Below, in pieces: positions 45,440 to 56,459 of a stretch of DNA of 64,000 bases. The notes beneath the pieces are model-generated. The model saw nothing but the letters and a program-made list of their open reading frames with translations, was not told the DNA's origin and ran no database searches. Position 1 is the first letter of the stretch, and each line of letters begins with the position of its first letter. The DNA comes from Isoetes taiwanensis (Eukaryota; Streptophyta; Lycopodiopsida; Isoetales; Isoetaceae). The translations under genes were made by a program, and so were the position numbers. The stretch spans positions 188,001 through 252,000 of the forward strand of contig JAJEKV010000115.1 of NCBI GenBank assembly GCA_021234155.1, given 5' to 3'.

Positions 45440-46110
45440 AAGTACACTCATCACTTTGTATACCAAGCGGTTATTCCAAATCTCATTATGAGTGTTATTT
45501 ATGTAAAACACATCAAGTGCACAATATACTCTGTTGTTCCCTTCTTGCTTATTAGACCATGTGTAGGCTGAGGTGGAGGATGGGATATCTTTGAAAAAAA
45601 TGGCTGTCGAGCATTTGATCCCATTGAGTTCTTTCAACGGAGGACATGTTGAGATTTTTGCCAATTTTCAAATCCCGGTGGGAGTGTTATTGAAGTCCCA
45701 CACCAAAATCCGGGTATCCACCGGTCTTGGGATGCAATGTGATTGTTGATCTTGAGCCAAGTGTTAGCTCTAAGTCTAGACTTCGGTGGAGGCATAGACA
45801 TTTATCACACCAAATTTAGAGTCATTATGTTTAAAAATTACGATTGCCGGGATGCGCAGGGCTAGTGTAAGCGAGAAATATGAGTAAGGTGTCTCCATAT
45901 AATGCAAAGCCCTCACGAGGTCCCGGTTGCTTCAATCCATGTGGAGGAAAAACACAGGCCAATCAATCTGAAAGATTGGAGCACTCAAAAATTGGGGAGC
46001 CTAAGCTCACGAAGAAGAATGATATCTGCATCATAACTCCTAATTTGGGAGATGGCTCTTCTCCTTTTAAGGGGGCCTTTTATGCCTCTTAGGTTCCACT
46101 AAGAATCTTC
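45440..46110 (-). pseudogene. LINE ORF2 endonuclease remnant
   Basis: The reverse complement from 46110 reads NLRGIKGPLKRRRAISQIRS then YDADIILL, the opening of a LINE endonuclease. FGVINVYAST follows near 45815, VWDFNNTP near 45690 (for the GDFN motif), and YTWSNKQEGNNRVYCALD near 45560-45510. Stops and shifts interrupt it. It lies directly upstream of the reverse transcriptase of the same element. Confidence 0.75.
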
Positions 46111-46599
46111 ATGGCAATAATTTAGGAGAGGCAACCTTGGGAGGAATCAATGTAGTCTGGCACTTTTTAGATTTAAAAGCCGAGTATTAGGCTGCGGGGG
46201 GTGTTATGAAGCGGACCAAAATTATATTTACCCTTTTTTCTTTTTGACCTTTTTAGCGGTAGGGTCGTGAGAAGTTTATCTTGATGAGTAGTGAGGTAAA
46301 TATCATTATCCCGAGGAGCTATCGATATTTGTAAAATGATGAGAAAGGGTATTCTCTTTGTCAAGATCTAAATCTTGAGTTTATCTTTAAATTCTAGGGG
46401 GATTTGATATAGATATAATTCTTAAAATCATAGACCATATCCTAAAAACAATTCAATGGGTTATTATAAAAAAACATAGATTTAAGATAAAAATAGTCAC
46501 ATGAGCTCCTTTGGTTAGATTGGTTAAAGATAGTCTTATTAGGACATTGAGTTATTTTGGTAGAGGTTCGAATCCCATTATTTCATATCTAAAAGCTTA

Positions 46600-49112
46600 A
46601 AAGCGAAAGCCATTATAGAGGCTCGATATACCATCAAAACCTTAGGGAAACTTCGTATTGACATCTTAAAATTTAAAAGTCCCCAATCATAATTGAGCAT
46701 AATCGAAGCATTCCAGCTCAAAATTTGGATTTGCAGAATCCGGCGGCCACTTTCGGTTAGTCTCCATAGAAGTATTGTTGATGGAATCGGGTACAATGTT
46801 ATCCCTATTAGGATTAGTGACATTCAAATTAATTTCAACATTTGAAATGGAAAGATCTTGCACAGGATTAATTTCTTTGGAGGTGTGTTGAATCTGGACA
46901 TCCCTTTTGAGAAGAATGCCTTGTTTCTCCTTATCATCTTGACATTGTACTCCTAATACCTCGGTTTGTTCACGGGAGTCGCACACCATAAACTTTGTTC
47001 CCAAACATTTGATATGTCCTTAGCCTTTTTCATATCGTCTTTCAAGTCAAAGTGACATATTTTCGGGGATTACGGCACCTTGTGCATCACCTTATCCAAT
47101 GCTATGTGCGCCACTATAGGCTGCCTCTAATTCCACATAGCTGGCGAGCTATCTCGGAAATGGCTGAATTTTTTTGGTGAATGAGAATATGAGTGTGAAG
47201 TGTCATCGAGTCAAAAGCGGGGAGGGTGGTACGTAAATTCTGTTTTGGTGAAAGTGTAGTGGTATGAGGGATAGGGTGAGTGGCTGATGTGTTGGGGGGC
47301 TGATTGTGATGGGGGGTTGGCAAGTCAAGACCTTTGCATATAACATCTGCAGAATTATCAACATCTTCTTCTGATATGTCTGCAAGTATGGCAAAGGAGT
47401 TTGACACTTCTATCCAGCGAGGTCCTTTGTCAATATCTGCTTGCCGGGTTCATTGTTACGGATATCCATGTTTTGAGAAGGGGCTGGTGCACTTGTGCAT
47501 CGGGTTGAATGTATCCTTGATGTAATCGGTACCTTTTTCATTAATTAATGAAACTCCATTCAAACCTTCATCTCGGTTTATATTCTCTGGTGTAGTTGAG
47601 ACTGAGACCATTTTGTTCCCATTTGGAATACCTCGAGAAATTTTGCTTGATGAAAGTTGATGGCTGGTGTTACTCTTGGAGTCCTTCAGGATTTTTGATA
47701 AGGTTCTATGAAGATCAATTCTTGGAGGCAGAAGTGGTGCCTTGCCTTTAACATTTAGCATGTTTTTGTTATGCTCAATGTTTGCTTTGTTAATTTGAGA
47801 AACACCTTGAGATGATACCTTTGCTGACTCAACTTGAAGCTTATTTGTCAAAGTAGGCTTTTCCATATCAACAGCTGGTCGATTTTCCTTGATGAATATT
47901 CCCTTGTTTAAAACCTTAATTCCCATTTGCTTGTCATATGTTGATGTTCTGAATGAAACCTGGGAATTATCAGAGAGTTCATGATTTTTACATTTGTACC
48001 AAGTTCTTGACTTCCCTATGCTTACGAATTCTTCTAACTTGCCATTTACCTTGCTCCATTCCTTTTGAGGTAGAGGAACATTTTGAACTGGTATGTTGGT
48101 GCTGTTCTTTGCATGGTGATTGATTTGTTTGGATTGCTTTCGGGGTAGCAATTCCTTTTTCATGAAGATCCTTGTGAGTTGTTTCCTTGTGAGGAAGGGG
48201 AAACATTCACTTTACCAATCTTATGTCTAGAGTTACACTCGGCAATGATTTGGTAAACCTACCCATCTAAGTTGTAAGATAGATGTCTTCCCAAAGAAGT
48301 CCAAGAATGATATGGCGTGGGATGACTTTGGTAATGTCCAACCCCAATGAAGCATTTGGGAGGTTTGAATGAGGAATATTACGTGGTAAGGTAAGTGCCA
48401 ATGGAATTGAAAATGGAAGAGAAACAATCTTCATTCGATGAAATTGGACTTAACTCACTCATAGTGGCAAAGCAATGTGGTACTTTTGAATTCATTTTAG
48501 AGGCATGGTGGCATTCCATTTTAAGAAAGATACTTGGAAGGTGTCACGGTGTAGTGAGGCCAAGCTTGATAAATAATTCGAGGTCCTTGGGCAGCCACAT
48601 TCCACCATAATGTAGGGAAGTTTAACCGATAAAATAGAATTAATGACAATACCCTTATGTAGCCTCAAAAGATGATCCCAGAGCTTTTCTATTTTTAACC
48701 CAACAGAATCCACTTTGACAACAACAGCAACCTTTGATAAAGATTCAATTTTGGAAGCAATTAAGGGTGAGTTCAGGTGAATACCTCTGAAAAGCTGTGT
48801 ATTTGTAGGGGCTCTTGATTGTTGGTATTCAAACTCAGTGGCTAATTGTTCATCCGAGATGATTGGTTGTGCTGGTCGAGGAAATAAAGGTAATGGTATC
48901 CCGTTTGCATCCAATCTTGGTAATGTTTGAGATCCCCTTTGATCCAGAGACAGAGTGTCCCAGTTCGGAGCAAAATGGCTGAAATGATGCATATCTTTTG
49001 GCAGAGGTTCTTGGTTAGCAAAATTCCCAAATTTGATAATTTTAGATGGATCAAGATGGAATGCACTTAACTGAGAGAGAAGAGCGTCCCTTTGAGCAGC
49101 GGGGAGGAGCAT
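46600..49112 (-). pseudogene. LINE ORF1 region (gag-like), broken
   Basis: A 206-codon minus-strand frame opens at 49112 (MLLPAAQRDALLSQL) and resembles the N-terminal domain of plant LINE ORF1 proteins: PLFPRPAQPII, then SLSKVAVVVKVDSVGLKIEK, ending near the region where these proteins bind nucleic acid. A second long frame at 47456-48163 (235 codons) and a third at 46687-47004 are polar, Ser/Asn/Lys-rich linkers. I did not find the zinc knuckle with confidence. The frames would belong to one ORF1 split by shifts near 48500 and 47450. Confidence 0.6.
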
Positions 49113-49119
49113 GAAATTA

Positions 49120-49406
49120 TGGGTAAAAGCATGTTAGGGTGTCCCTTAAAAAGTATTATTTAGTGACCAAAAAGTACCTAAAAGGTACCGGAATTTGAGT
49201 CTTGGGCCTATGTAATATCCCAATAAAAGGTACATTCTAGAACTTTTATATATATTTTGGTCTCCGGTAGCATTATCTTTATCTTAACTTTGAATATTAA
49301 TGTGTTCTTGACTTTTATTTTGGATATTTGTACTAGCTTTAATGAAAATAAATATGAAAAGTACAGTTCTAAAGTTTTACTTTTGCGAGGTTCAAAAGTG
49401 GTACAC
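49120..49406. mobile_element. TA-flanked MITE (family 2), copy 1, missing its right TIR
   Basis: Starts TGGGTAAAAGCATGTTAGGG just after TA at 49118-49119. Its body (GTACCTAAAAGGTACC-like, TATATATTTTGGTCTCCGGTAGCA, TATCTTAACTTTGAATATT, TTTTGGATATTTGTACTAG) is the diverged reverse complement of copy 2 at 53533-53845. It breaks off at GTGGTACAC, 26 bp short of the full 313-bp length, so the right TIR is lost. It sits at the first ORF1 codon of the minus-strand LINE. Confidence 0.85.
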
Positions 49407-49507
49407 ATAAATGCAAAATGAAGGATCGAAGAATTTGAATTTAGGGCTGACAGGCCATGAAAAAGTGTATTTTTTGGGGAAATTAGCCATAAATGCAAAA
49501 TGAAGGG
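49405..49507. repeat. 19-bp direct repeat, 84 bp apart
   Basis: CATAAATGCAAAATGAAGG occurs at 49405-49423 and 49489-49507. The first copy begins right where the truncated MITE ends, so the duplication may relate to the event that removed the MITE end. Confidence 0.9.
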
Positions 49508-49509
49508 GG

Positions 49510-50737
49510 AGAAGGGTCTAGGGAGGCTAAAGAAGTGGGAATGGGATCCTAGAAAGAAATCTATCTAAGAGCTTAAAAGGATAGAAATACCATAAAATTG
49601 CCGGAGGTACTCAAAAACATGGATTGAATCATTACGAAAAATTTTAACCATAATTTTGTTTTCGACCATCCACAATGTACGAAGAGTTCGCGATTTGAGA
49701 TGTTCTTTTTGCACAGAATTCTAGCACCCAAGCCTCAATCATCTAGGCTTCAAATTCATCCGAAGATGGTACAATTGAATATTACGATTCAAGCGGATAA
49801 TCGGGAAGAATTGGTTGAGAATAAACTGGCCCCGAGCTCTAAGAAGATGATCCCCTTAGAAAACCACAAGTAATTGACATTCACCTGTTTGAATGACAAA
49901 AATTTCCCATCCATGTGAAGCTTACAAAGGAGAATCTGAAGATTGCTTGGCCTCTACAAAGCCAGCAATGAATTCTCTTGTAAATCCTTCTCAAATGCTT
50001 AGATCCATGTATAATTTCATCAAGAAAAGGTTTGAATCGAATGAGACAAAGAATTCAAGAAAAATGGCTCATTTGTTGGCCATCCATGCTTGTTCTTCAA
50101 GAAATTTCCGGTTCTTTTGTGATTGATATTTAGGAAAGTGAAGGGGTTCTGCATTAAGATCTAAGGCATCATTAGATGCTTCAATGTCAACATCGCTAGA
50201 GGTAGTGCTTCTTGCTCCTCTTCTTGTTTGAGACTTATGAAAAGCTTTGAATATATCTTGCTGTCGAGGATCTTTTTTGGGTCTTACCATCTATACCAAA
50301 AAGAATTGGTAAAAAAAAGGGAGACAATATATGAAATAAAACTAATACATACCTTTTCACTATCTCTGGGTGCTTGCTTAGAGTATAATCGGGGAGAAAA
50401 AAATGTAATTTGCAAAGGAAAAAAAAAAAAGATCCATATCGGGAAAAAGAGTCAAAAAGAATCGATGGCAGTAAGATATTTAAATATTAGGAAGAAGAGG
50501 AATCGATTGCAATGAACAGTTATATTTTTATATCTAGTTACATTTTCAATCTGTAAGAAAATATTATGCAGATCCAATGAATGAATCTTTTATAGTGAAT
50601 AACAGAAATACCTCTTTTGTAGCGAATAACATTCTCTTGGCTCCAATTTTCAATTACGAATGTGAAGAATCAAAATCAAATACCAAAGATCTTATTGAAG
50701 AACTATCATACAGATTCAATGAAAGAATCCATATACG
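49510..50737. other. Unassigned region with a small minus-strand frame
   Basis: A minus-strand frame at 50069-50290 (73 codons) opens MVRPKKDPRQQDIFKAFHKS. It is basic then acidic, and reminiscent of transposase N-termini; it could be the missing 5' end of the second hAT gene separated by the LINE insertion, but I cannot show this. The rest is AT-rich with purine runs near 50290-50500 and no recognised gene. Confidence 0.3.
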
Positions 50738-50945
50738 TGCATTTTCACACGTGGGTATTGAGAGCTGTCGGATGGGCATATTCGCTCTTTATTCCTCGAT
50801 CTAAACCATAGATAGTAATCCTTCTTTGTATGCTTGTACAAACTTTGTTATACTGTATAATGATGTTTGTAAAATATTATAAGATTTGAGGCAATGTACT
50901 AGATTGTGTTGATTTTATATGTCTTCTTTTTATTTTAAGATGGGG
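50738..50945. repeat. MITE-like family 1, copy C (partial)
   Basis: GTGCATTTTCACACGTGGG, then GAGAGCTGTCGGATGGGCATAT, a diverged GATCTAAACC-type segment, TATACTGTATAATG and AATATTATAAGATTTGAGG follow copies A and B in order. The right TIR and the shared right flank are missing. Confidence 0.75.
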
Positions 50946-51139
50946 TTGTGCCAATGAAAACAGCGTATGTTTTATATCATGCGTTCCCTTTTCAATGAGG
51001 TCCCATATTATCCTTTCCTGAGATCCATTGATTGGAAATTTGAATCCGTAGAGTTCCCATCCAAATCATATTGTTTTCCACTCCCACATTTACAATTTCT
51101 ATTTTTCCACGAGTCCGTCCAATAGATCGTCGAGACACT

Positions 51140-51905
51140 TTGATCAAAAAATGAGTTTCAAGTCTCAAATCTAAGCGATTCTACCATTTAATAGAGTATG
51201 GAAAAGCATCCATCTATTCTTTAGGTTTTCACGCATGTTTTTTGTCAATTATGGAGTGGCATATTAAGTTTCCAGTTATCTTAGCTAGCACCATGGATTT
51301 GGTTCATTTATGCTTTACAAACTGTATTGCCATATCTAACCTTTTTGTACTAATGGTAGAGGATATCTACGGTAAAATACACAATTGTGTTGAAGCCGCA
51401 TGTCTTCCCAATATATCTCTAAGATGACTATATGATCTTTGAATGCATATTTTATTTTTTATAGGCTTTCTCTCTCGGAAGATTGTGGAATGCTTGATGT
51501 GAAATTCCCAGAAGTCATTCCCATTCTTCAATCATAATGCTTGCTCCCTACGATGAATTTCCATCTTCCAAGAGAGAGCTTAAAGGCCTGATTTGAACCA
51601 CTTCCTTCTGGTTTATGCCCAACCCTATTCTTCAATCTCAAATCCTAAGCAGTTACAGACAGAACAAAGGTATTATTGCATGTTTATGTCAATTATGAGT
51701 GACTGCAAGTTTCCAGTTATCTTAACTAGCATTATGGATCTACAACATTTTACCACCACCAGATTGCCGGATCTAACCTTTTCGTATCGGTGAGCATATC
51801 TACGGTAAAATGCACGAGCCCCAATGAAGCTGCACGGACCCCAATATATCTCTAACGGATTGTATGATCTTTGAATGCAGATGTTAGATTGCATGTTCCC
51901 AAAGT
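51140..51905. repeat. Tandem duplication, period about 444 bp
   Basis: Two diverged units (about 51140-51460 and 51590-51905) share TGTCAATTATG (51243 and 51687), AAGTTTCCAGTTATCTTA, ATATCTACGGTAAAAT, CCCAATATATCTCTAA and TATGATCTTTGAATGCA. No protein recognised. A GAAT microsatellite lies nearby at about 52140-52160. Confidence 0.85.
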
Positions 51906-51909
51906 TCTC

Positions 51910-52530
51910 TCACATCTACTTTACAGAGATATTTTTACATCTCATTCCATGCATTTTAGTTGTTTAGAAAGAATGGAGATGTGTTGACAATTGTTGCACT
52001 TTGTTTCCAAGTATTTATGGTTCCTTTGTTGCATGCAAATGAAAGGCACCAGCATGCAGGATAACTTAATTATTTCAAGTCTAGATGGCAGTTTAAGTTT
52101 GCTGGTTGCAAGGTATTAAAACAGAAATTGAACCAAATAGAATGAATGAATGAATGAATGCAGAATAAATGCATAAGAATTAGGGTATTTCTTGAAGATA
52201 ATATGCAGCAAAGCTCAAGCCCATCTAAGGTATATGTGCATTCAAACTATGGATTTGGGCGCCATTCTATAACACAAAGGTAAGAACTCCAAAGCAGGGT
52301 AGCATTTGATTTTAATTCTTACTCACTTCTCTTTTCATCTAACAACGACCGATTTGATCCTGCTAACAAAATACTATGCCATGGCAGTGGCATATTTGAT
52401 CGCACGACAATAAAGATGTGTTATTACATGGATTGCTTATTTCTTTTCTAATCTAAAAGTCATTTGGTTGTATTTTAAAAAATGTTGTCTGGTCTAGCTG
52501 TGAAACTTATGAGGTTCTTCCCTATAAATT
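51910..52530. other. Unassigned spacer before the lone carboxylase-like exon
   Basis: AT-rich, with no recognised neighbouring exon of biotin carboxylase despite inspection of all frames by eye. Confidence 0.35.
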
Positions 52531-52535
52531 TGCAG

Positions 52536-52592
52536 TCAACAAAAGATGCAGTTAGGCTTGCTCACGGGATTGGCTTTTCAGTTATGATTAAG
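52536..52592 (+). pseudogene. Single exon resembling plastid biotin carboxylase
   Basis: Between TATAAATTTGCAG and GTACCA lie 57 bases in phase 0 that read STKDAVRLAHGIGFSVMIK. This matches the segment before the glycine-rich ATP-grasp loop in the biotin carboxylase subunit of plastid acetyl-CoA carboxylase, where plants have S-T-E-E-A-V-R-hydrophobic-A then E-I-G-F-P-V-M-I-K. The intron borders match an exon unit. No upstream or downstream exon was found in about 1 kb each way, and P-to-S plus E-to-G changes are seen, so this is likely a stranded gene fragment. Confidence 0.5.
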
Positions 52593-52652
52593 GTACCAAC
52601 TCTTTATTTGCAAATAGCTCTTTCATAGCCAACTCTTTTTGTAACGCCTCCT

Positions 52653-53100
52653 AAATCATGCCCTTAGCCAATCAGGCAAATCGCTAGACGCTTATGAGTA
52701 ATTGCTTGCCCATTTATGCCGGTGTCTCGGAAGCCTACGTGCATATTCAAGGTTCGAATACTGATGTCTACCATGGCCCGTTCGCGTCTCCCACTAGAAC
52801 TATGCTTGTCCTCGAAAGCATCCAATGTTATACCATGTCTATGTCATACCATGCCAATGATTTCCAAGTCTTTGCAAATTACCCATGATATAGGCACCCA
52901 TGGAGACTCAACTCGAGACCTGCTCACGATACCAATCAGAACGTTCTAACCGCATGCCCTTAGCCAACCGGGCAAAATCGCCTAGACGTTTATAAGTAAT
53001 TGCTTCTACCCGCTTATGTCGGCAGTTCCTAGGAACGCCCACAGTGCACATCTCAAGGTTCAATACTCGGAAGGTCTACCATGGGCCCGTCTACACTTTT
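52653..53100. repeat. Tandem duplication, period 295 bp
   Basis: CATGCCCTTAGCCAA starts units at 52658 and 52953. Both continue with GGGCAAA- and AGGCAAA-type segments, a CTAGACG and TTATRAGTAATTGCTT piece, AAGGTTCGAATACT or AAGGTTCAATACTCGG, and GTCTACCATGG. The spacer has ACTCGAGACCTGCTCACG. The GGTTCGAAT box looks like a Pol III B box, but no cloverleaf could be drawn. Confidence 0.8.
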
Positions 53101-53530
53101 ATTTGAGAATATCGTGAATACCACTTTGGAGATCTATTTCATAGAAAAAGGTAATCATCCAATTGTCATAGTGCACGAAATTGAGTTCTCAAGGCGATGA
53201 AGTAACTTTCGAAATGATTTCATTTTCAATACTAATCGCTTCTCTTCTTTTCTCTTTTCTTTTTATAACCGTCACTGGCCCTTTATTTATATATCCATTT
53301 GCTTTGCACTAGAGCATGATCTTTAATAGATCTTCATATACGAAAAAAGGCTCATCTAATTTGTGTTGCTTGGAAATGTGTCTTCGTGATATCATTGTCA
53401 TTAACTTCATCTATACCATTATTGTTCCGTTTGCCTTAATGTAATCTTCGCTGATGGCGAATATGTCTTGCATTAGGTGTCAGGTCTCCGCCGCTGATAA
53501 TCTGTCTTTGGCATATTAGCATAGCAAGGA
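53100..53530. other. Unassigned spacer
   Basis: AT-rich with pyrimidine runs near 53240-53270. No gene recognised. Confidence 0.35.
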
Positions 53531-53532
53531 TA

Positions 53533-53845
53533 TGGGTAAAAAGCATGTTAGGGTGTACCACTTTGGAACCGCAAGTACATACACTAGGTATTGAACTGGT
53601 ACTTTCATTTTTCTTTTCATTAAAACTAATACAAAATCCAAAAATAAAAAGTCAAGGACATGGTAATATTCAAAGTTAAGATAAAGATAATGCTATCGGA
53701 GATCAATATATATATAAAAAAGTTCTAAAACATACCTTATATTGAGATATTATACTGTGTACCCAAGACTAACCGCTACCTTTTTTAGGTACCTTTAGTC
53801 ACTAAATAATACTTTTTAAGGGACACCCTAACATGCTTTTACCCA
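53533..53845. mobile_element. TA-flanked MITE (family 2), copy 2, complete (313 bp)
   Basis: Left end TGGGTAAAAAGCATGTTAGGG and right end CCTAACATGCTTTTACCCA form about 23-bp TIRs. TA dinucleotides flank both sides (53531-53532 and 53846-53847), as in the Tc1/mariner-type (Stowaway-like) superfamily; the TIR start is not the usual Stowaway CTCCCTCC. It is noncoding, in the opposite orientation to copy 1 at 49120-49406. Confidence 0.9.
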
Positions 53846-53849
53846 TATA

Positions 53850-55220
53850 GCACTATGCGGCACTGTCAAACTTAAATTTGTTCTTTTTCCTTTAAACCAA
53901 ATGCATATGTGGGTGCAACATGGAGGAGGAGCTTGGTGTCTAATGCTTGCAATGTAAATTCCCAAATAATCATACCGTGCAACTTAAGGAATTCGATGAT
54001 CCGCATAGTAACTGCATTGCATTAGGGGAACTTTCATTGCTAATACTCACCGTATTTTCACCCGACATGGATAACGGGTTCCCGGCTTCATGGAAGGTCG
54101 TTGTCCTCGCCATGCTCATCATATAAATCAAACGCTCCTCAGAGGGCATAAAAAATGGCGCCAATGCTACTGAAAAAGAAGGTCCAAATCACCAGACATA
54201 ATAATTACATGACATTGGACAATTCTTCCGGGCGAGAAGAAAAAAGATTAATTCTGATAATGTAAGATCTGATTCCCATGGGCTCATTTCTTCAACCATA
54301 ATTTGTGGTCATTTTTTGAAGCTTCTTCTTCGTGAGTAGAAGAGGGTCCGGATCGTATTATAATGTTGGATTAGATTATAATGTCGGGCAAAGTAAAAAA
54401 ACTATTAGTGGTGTTTCTATTTGTTTACCGCCAAGCATGGTGCATAAGTATCCCCCATAAAAAATAAGAATTTATATATTTGGATATTCATTTTTATGGT
54501 AGAAAGTTGTCTAATATGTTTTAGTACAAATCATTTTTAGAAATCTCCAAAACTTTAATGGTGCTTTTCGTATTGAGATGATTTCTCTCTCACCTCTAAT
54601 AGTCATGTATCTTCTAATAAGGTCCCTCACTTCATCGACATATTCTTGAACTAAGTTTAACAAGAGATATCATACTTAGAGCTACAACATCTTTGCGATA
54701 ATGCTAAATTTACTCAACTATTTTCTAATATCTAAAATTCTAGGTTTTATGTTTATCCAATATCTTTTCTAATTATATTTTTCAATGAGGCAAGGCATTA
54801 GATCATTTCATGCACATTTAGCTCATAATGAACATTATAAAAAAAAATTAGTTTCAACTATGCTAAACCTTGCGAGCAATCTTAATTGTGCAACCAAATG
54901 ACCATCGATCAACGTAGCATTTAATTGTTCAGAATTGGAGAGATACTGACAACCATCAAACCCTAAACCGATGCTCTAAATACTATGCACCACATTACTT
55001 CTTACCCATTCTTTTCCAATCCTATCCATAAAAGGTAGGAATAATGGAAAGCATAATGTTTACAATCCCTATAACCCTTAAACTCTTCACACTTTGCACT
55101 CCATTGCATCTATGGACACAATTTTGGTTTATATATTTTTTATTCCACTTACAAACTCTATTACGTCTACCCATTCCAAACATCCATGATTAATGCCCGG
55201 CATCGCCGGGCACACGTTTC
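53850..55220. other. Unassigned AT-rich region
   Basis: Short open frames only (for example 53970-54164 minus). No motif recognised. Confidence 0.35.
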
Positions 55221-55224
55221 TAGT

Positions 55225-55545
55225 GTATTATACAGTTTTAGGACTCTCAGTGCCCTACTTCACCCCATGTGAATATGCACCCAAACCAAAGGGAGATTTT
55301 AATTTAAAAGTGTTACAAGTAATCGTTTGTACTAATTAATCTTAATGGTACTTAAATTAAAAGGTTGGGCCGTCAAGCCGTCAGAAGGAAGAATAAAAGG
55401 GGCAAAAAAATCATCATAGCGTCAAACAAACAAACAAATAAAGAAACAAAACCCACAGTCAAATAAACAAACGCCAATGTAATCGCATAGTGAAAAACAT
55501 TTGTAGTGATATTATAGACATGTTGAAGACACTTGTTTGGTATGT
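55225..55545. repeat. MITE-like family 1, copy D (right end plus flank)
   Basis: CTCAGTGCCCTAC, then CATGTGAATATGCACCCAAACC (the right TIR), then GGGAGATTTTAATTTAAA and GTTTGTACTAATTAATC down to GGTTGGGCC at about 55362-55370, follow copies A and B. It then shares AACATTTGTAGTGATATTAT with the DNA right of copy B (about 15397). The left half is absent. Confidence 0.75.
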
Positions 55546-56320
55546 TTGGCCTGCATGTACAGATTGATTGATCTCGTTTGTGATGCCTTTTGCCTGCACA
55601 AGTCCCGTTGGTGCTGATGAGCCTGCACCTCATTTGTTTCGTGCCATTTTTCTCATGGTTAGCTGTCTTTGAGAAAATACAATGGTCACTATACATAACG
55701 AAACAGTAATGCAAGTGTGAATTAACAAAAAAAACAAAAAACAACGGTGAGTGTTCATTAAGAAATAGCAATGTAAATGAATGGTTGTTCGAAGGGGATG
55801 TTATCCGCCGTGAAGAAAGGGCAAGATTAGAGAAGCAACAACACATATCACAAGCCAATTGCAGATCACAGATCACAAATTAGGATGGTTTTTGCAAAGC
55901 CGATTGCGGTAAACCTAGGCAAGCCGATTTTTTCACGTAGTCAATTGTGATTGTACGACATCTAAAGCTTTAGATGACACAAGCAATAGAACAAAAATAA
56001 CTTGGAAACTAGGCTTAAGAGTGTGTTTTGACTAGCACATTATAAGCTATCAAAGCAATAGAATAGAAACCCTTATCCTAACTAAAGGAGGAATAGATAG
56101 AGGACCAAGAATGATTGCAATTACCTTTCAAAAAATGAGTGCCAGCAGGAATCCACATTGTGATATCATTTCATCATCAAGAATGCCAGAGAGTATACAC
56201 TTCTGCAACAAGAATCTAGAAGGAAAAGGGTATGGGGTTTGATGCATATACATGCACAATGTTCATACAACCACATATGTTATGAAAGATAATAACCATC
56301 TAATTGTTCTAGCCAATTAA
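55545..56320. other. Unassigned region
   Basis: No gene recognised. A minus-strand open frame (55373-55876) overlaps repeat-derived DNA and is hydrophobic at its end, but matches nothing I know. Confidence 0.3.
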
Positions 56321-56324
56321 AATC

Positions 56325-56455
56325 AAGGTGCACTCTAGAAATACTATTTAGTACACCTCAACGAAAACAACGACGAAATCATAGAAAAACCATGTAAAAA
56401 AAGGGTATAAAAATATAAAAATAATCCCCTGTTATTATGTAGATATTTCTGGCCA
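56325..56455. repeat. Dispersed repeat R3, copy 3 (diverged)
   Basis: GCACTCTAGAAATACTATTTAG, AAATCATAGAAAAACC, AAAAATATAAAA and CCCCTGTTATTATG occur in the order seen in copies at 14800 and 17200. It lies downstream of a family-1 MITE-like copy, as R3 lies beside copy B at 14983. Confidence 0.65.
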
Positions 56456-56459
56456 ATAC

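Larger units (their letters stand above)
41531..49119 (-). mobile_element. Long degenerate L1-type LINE (minus strand)
   Basis: A T run at 41530-41553 marks the 3' A tail of a minus-strand LINE; going up-coordinate come the 3' UTR (41556-42340), zinc-binding domain (42345-42916), reverse transcriptase (43600-45010), endonuclease (45440-46110) and ORF1 region (46600-49112). At about 7.6 kb it is near the full length of plant L1 elements. A MITE begins at 49120, beside the first ORF1 codon, so the true 5' UTR may continue beyond 49406. All frames contain stops or shifts. Its 3' end abuts the zinc-finger end of the second hAT transposase. Confidence 0.85.

Noticed and set aside
45880-46092. Plus-strand frame of 70 codons
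   Set aside because: Antisense to the LINE endonuclease opening, which reads clearly on the minus strand.
46504-46580. tRNA-like signals (GGTTAGATTGG and GGTTCGAATCCC)
   Set aside because: A-box and B-box-like strings are spaced suitably, but I could not draw acceptor or anticodon stems. It is inside the LINE.
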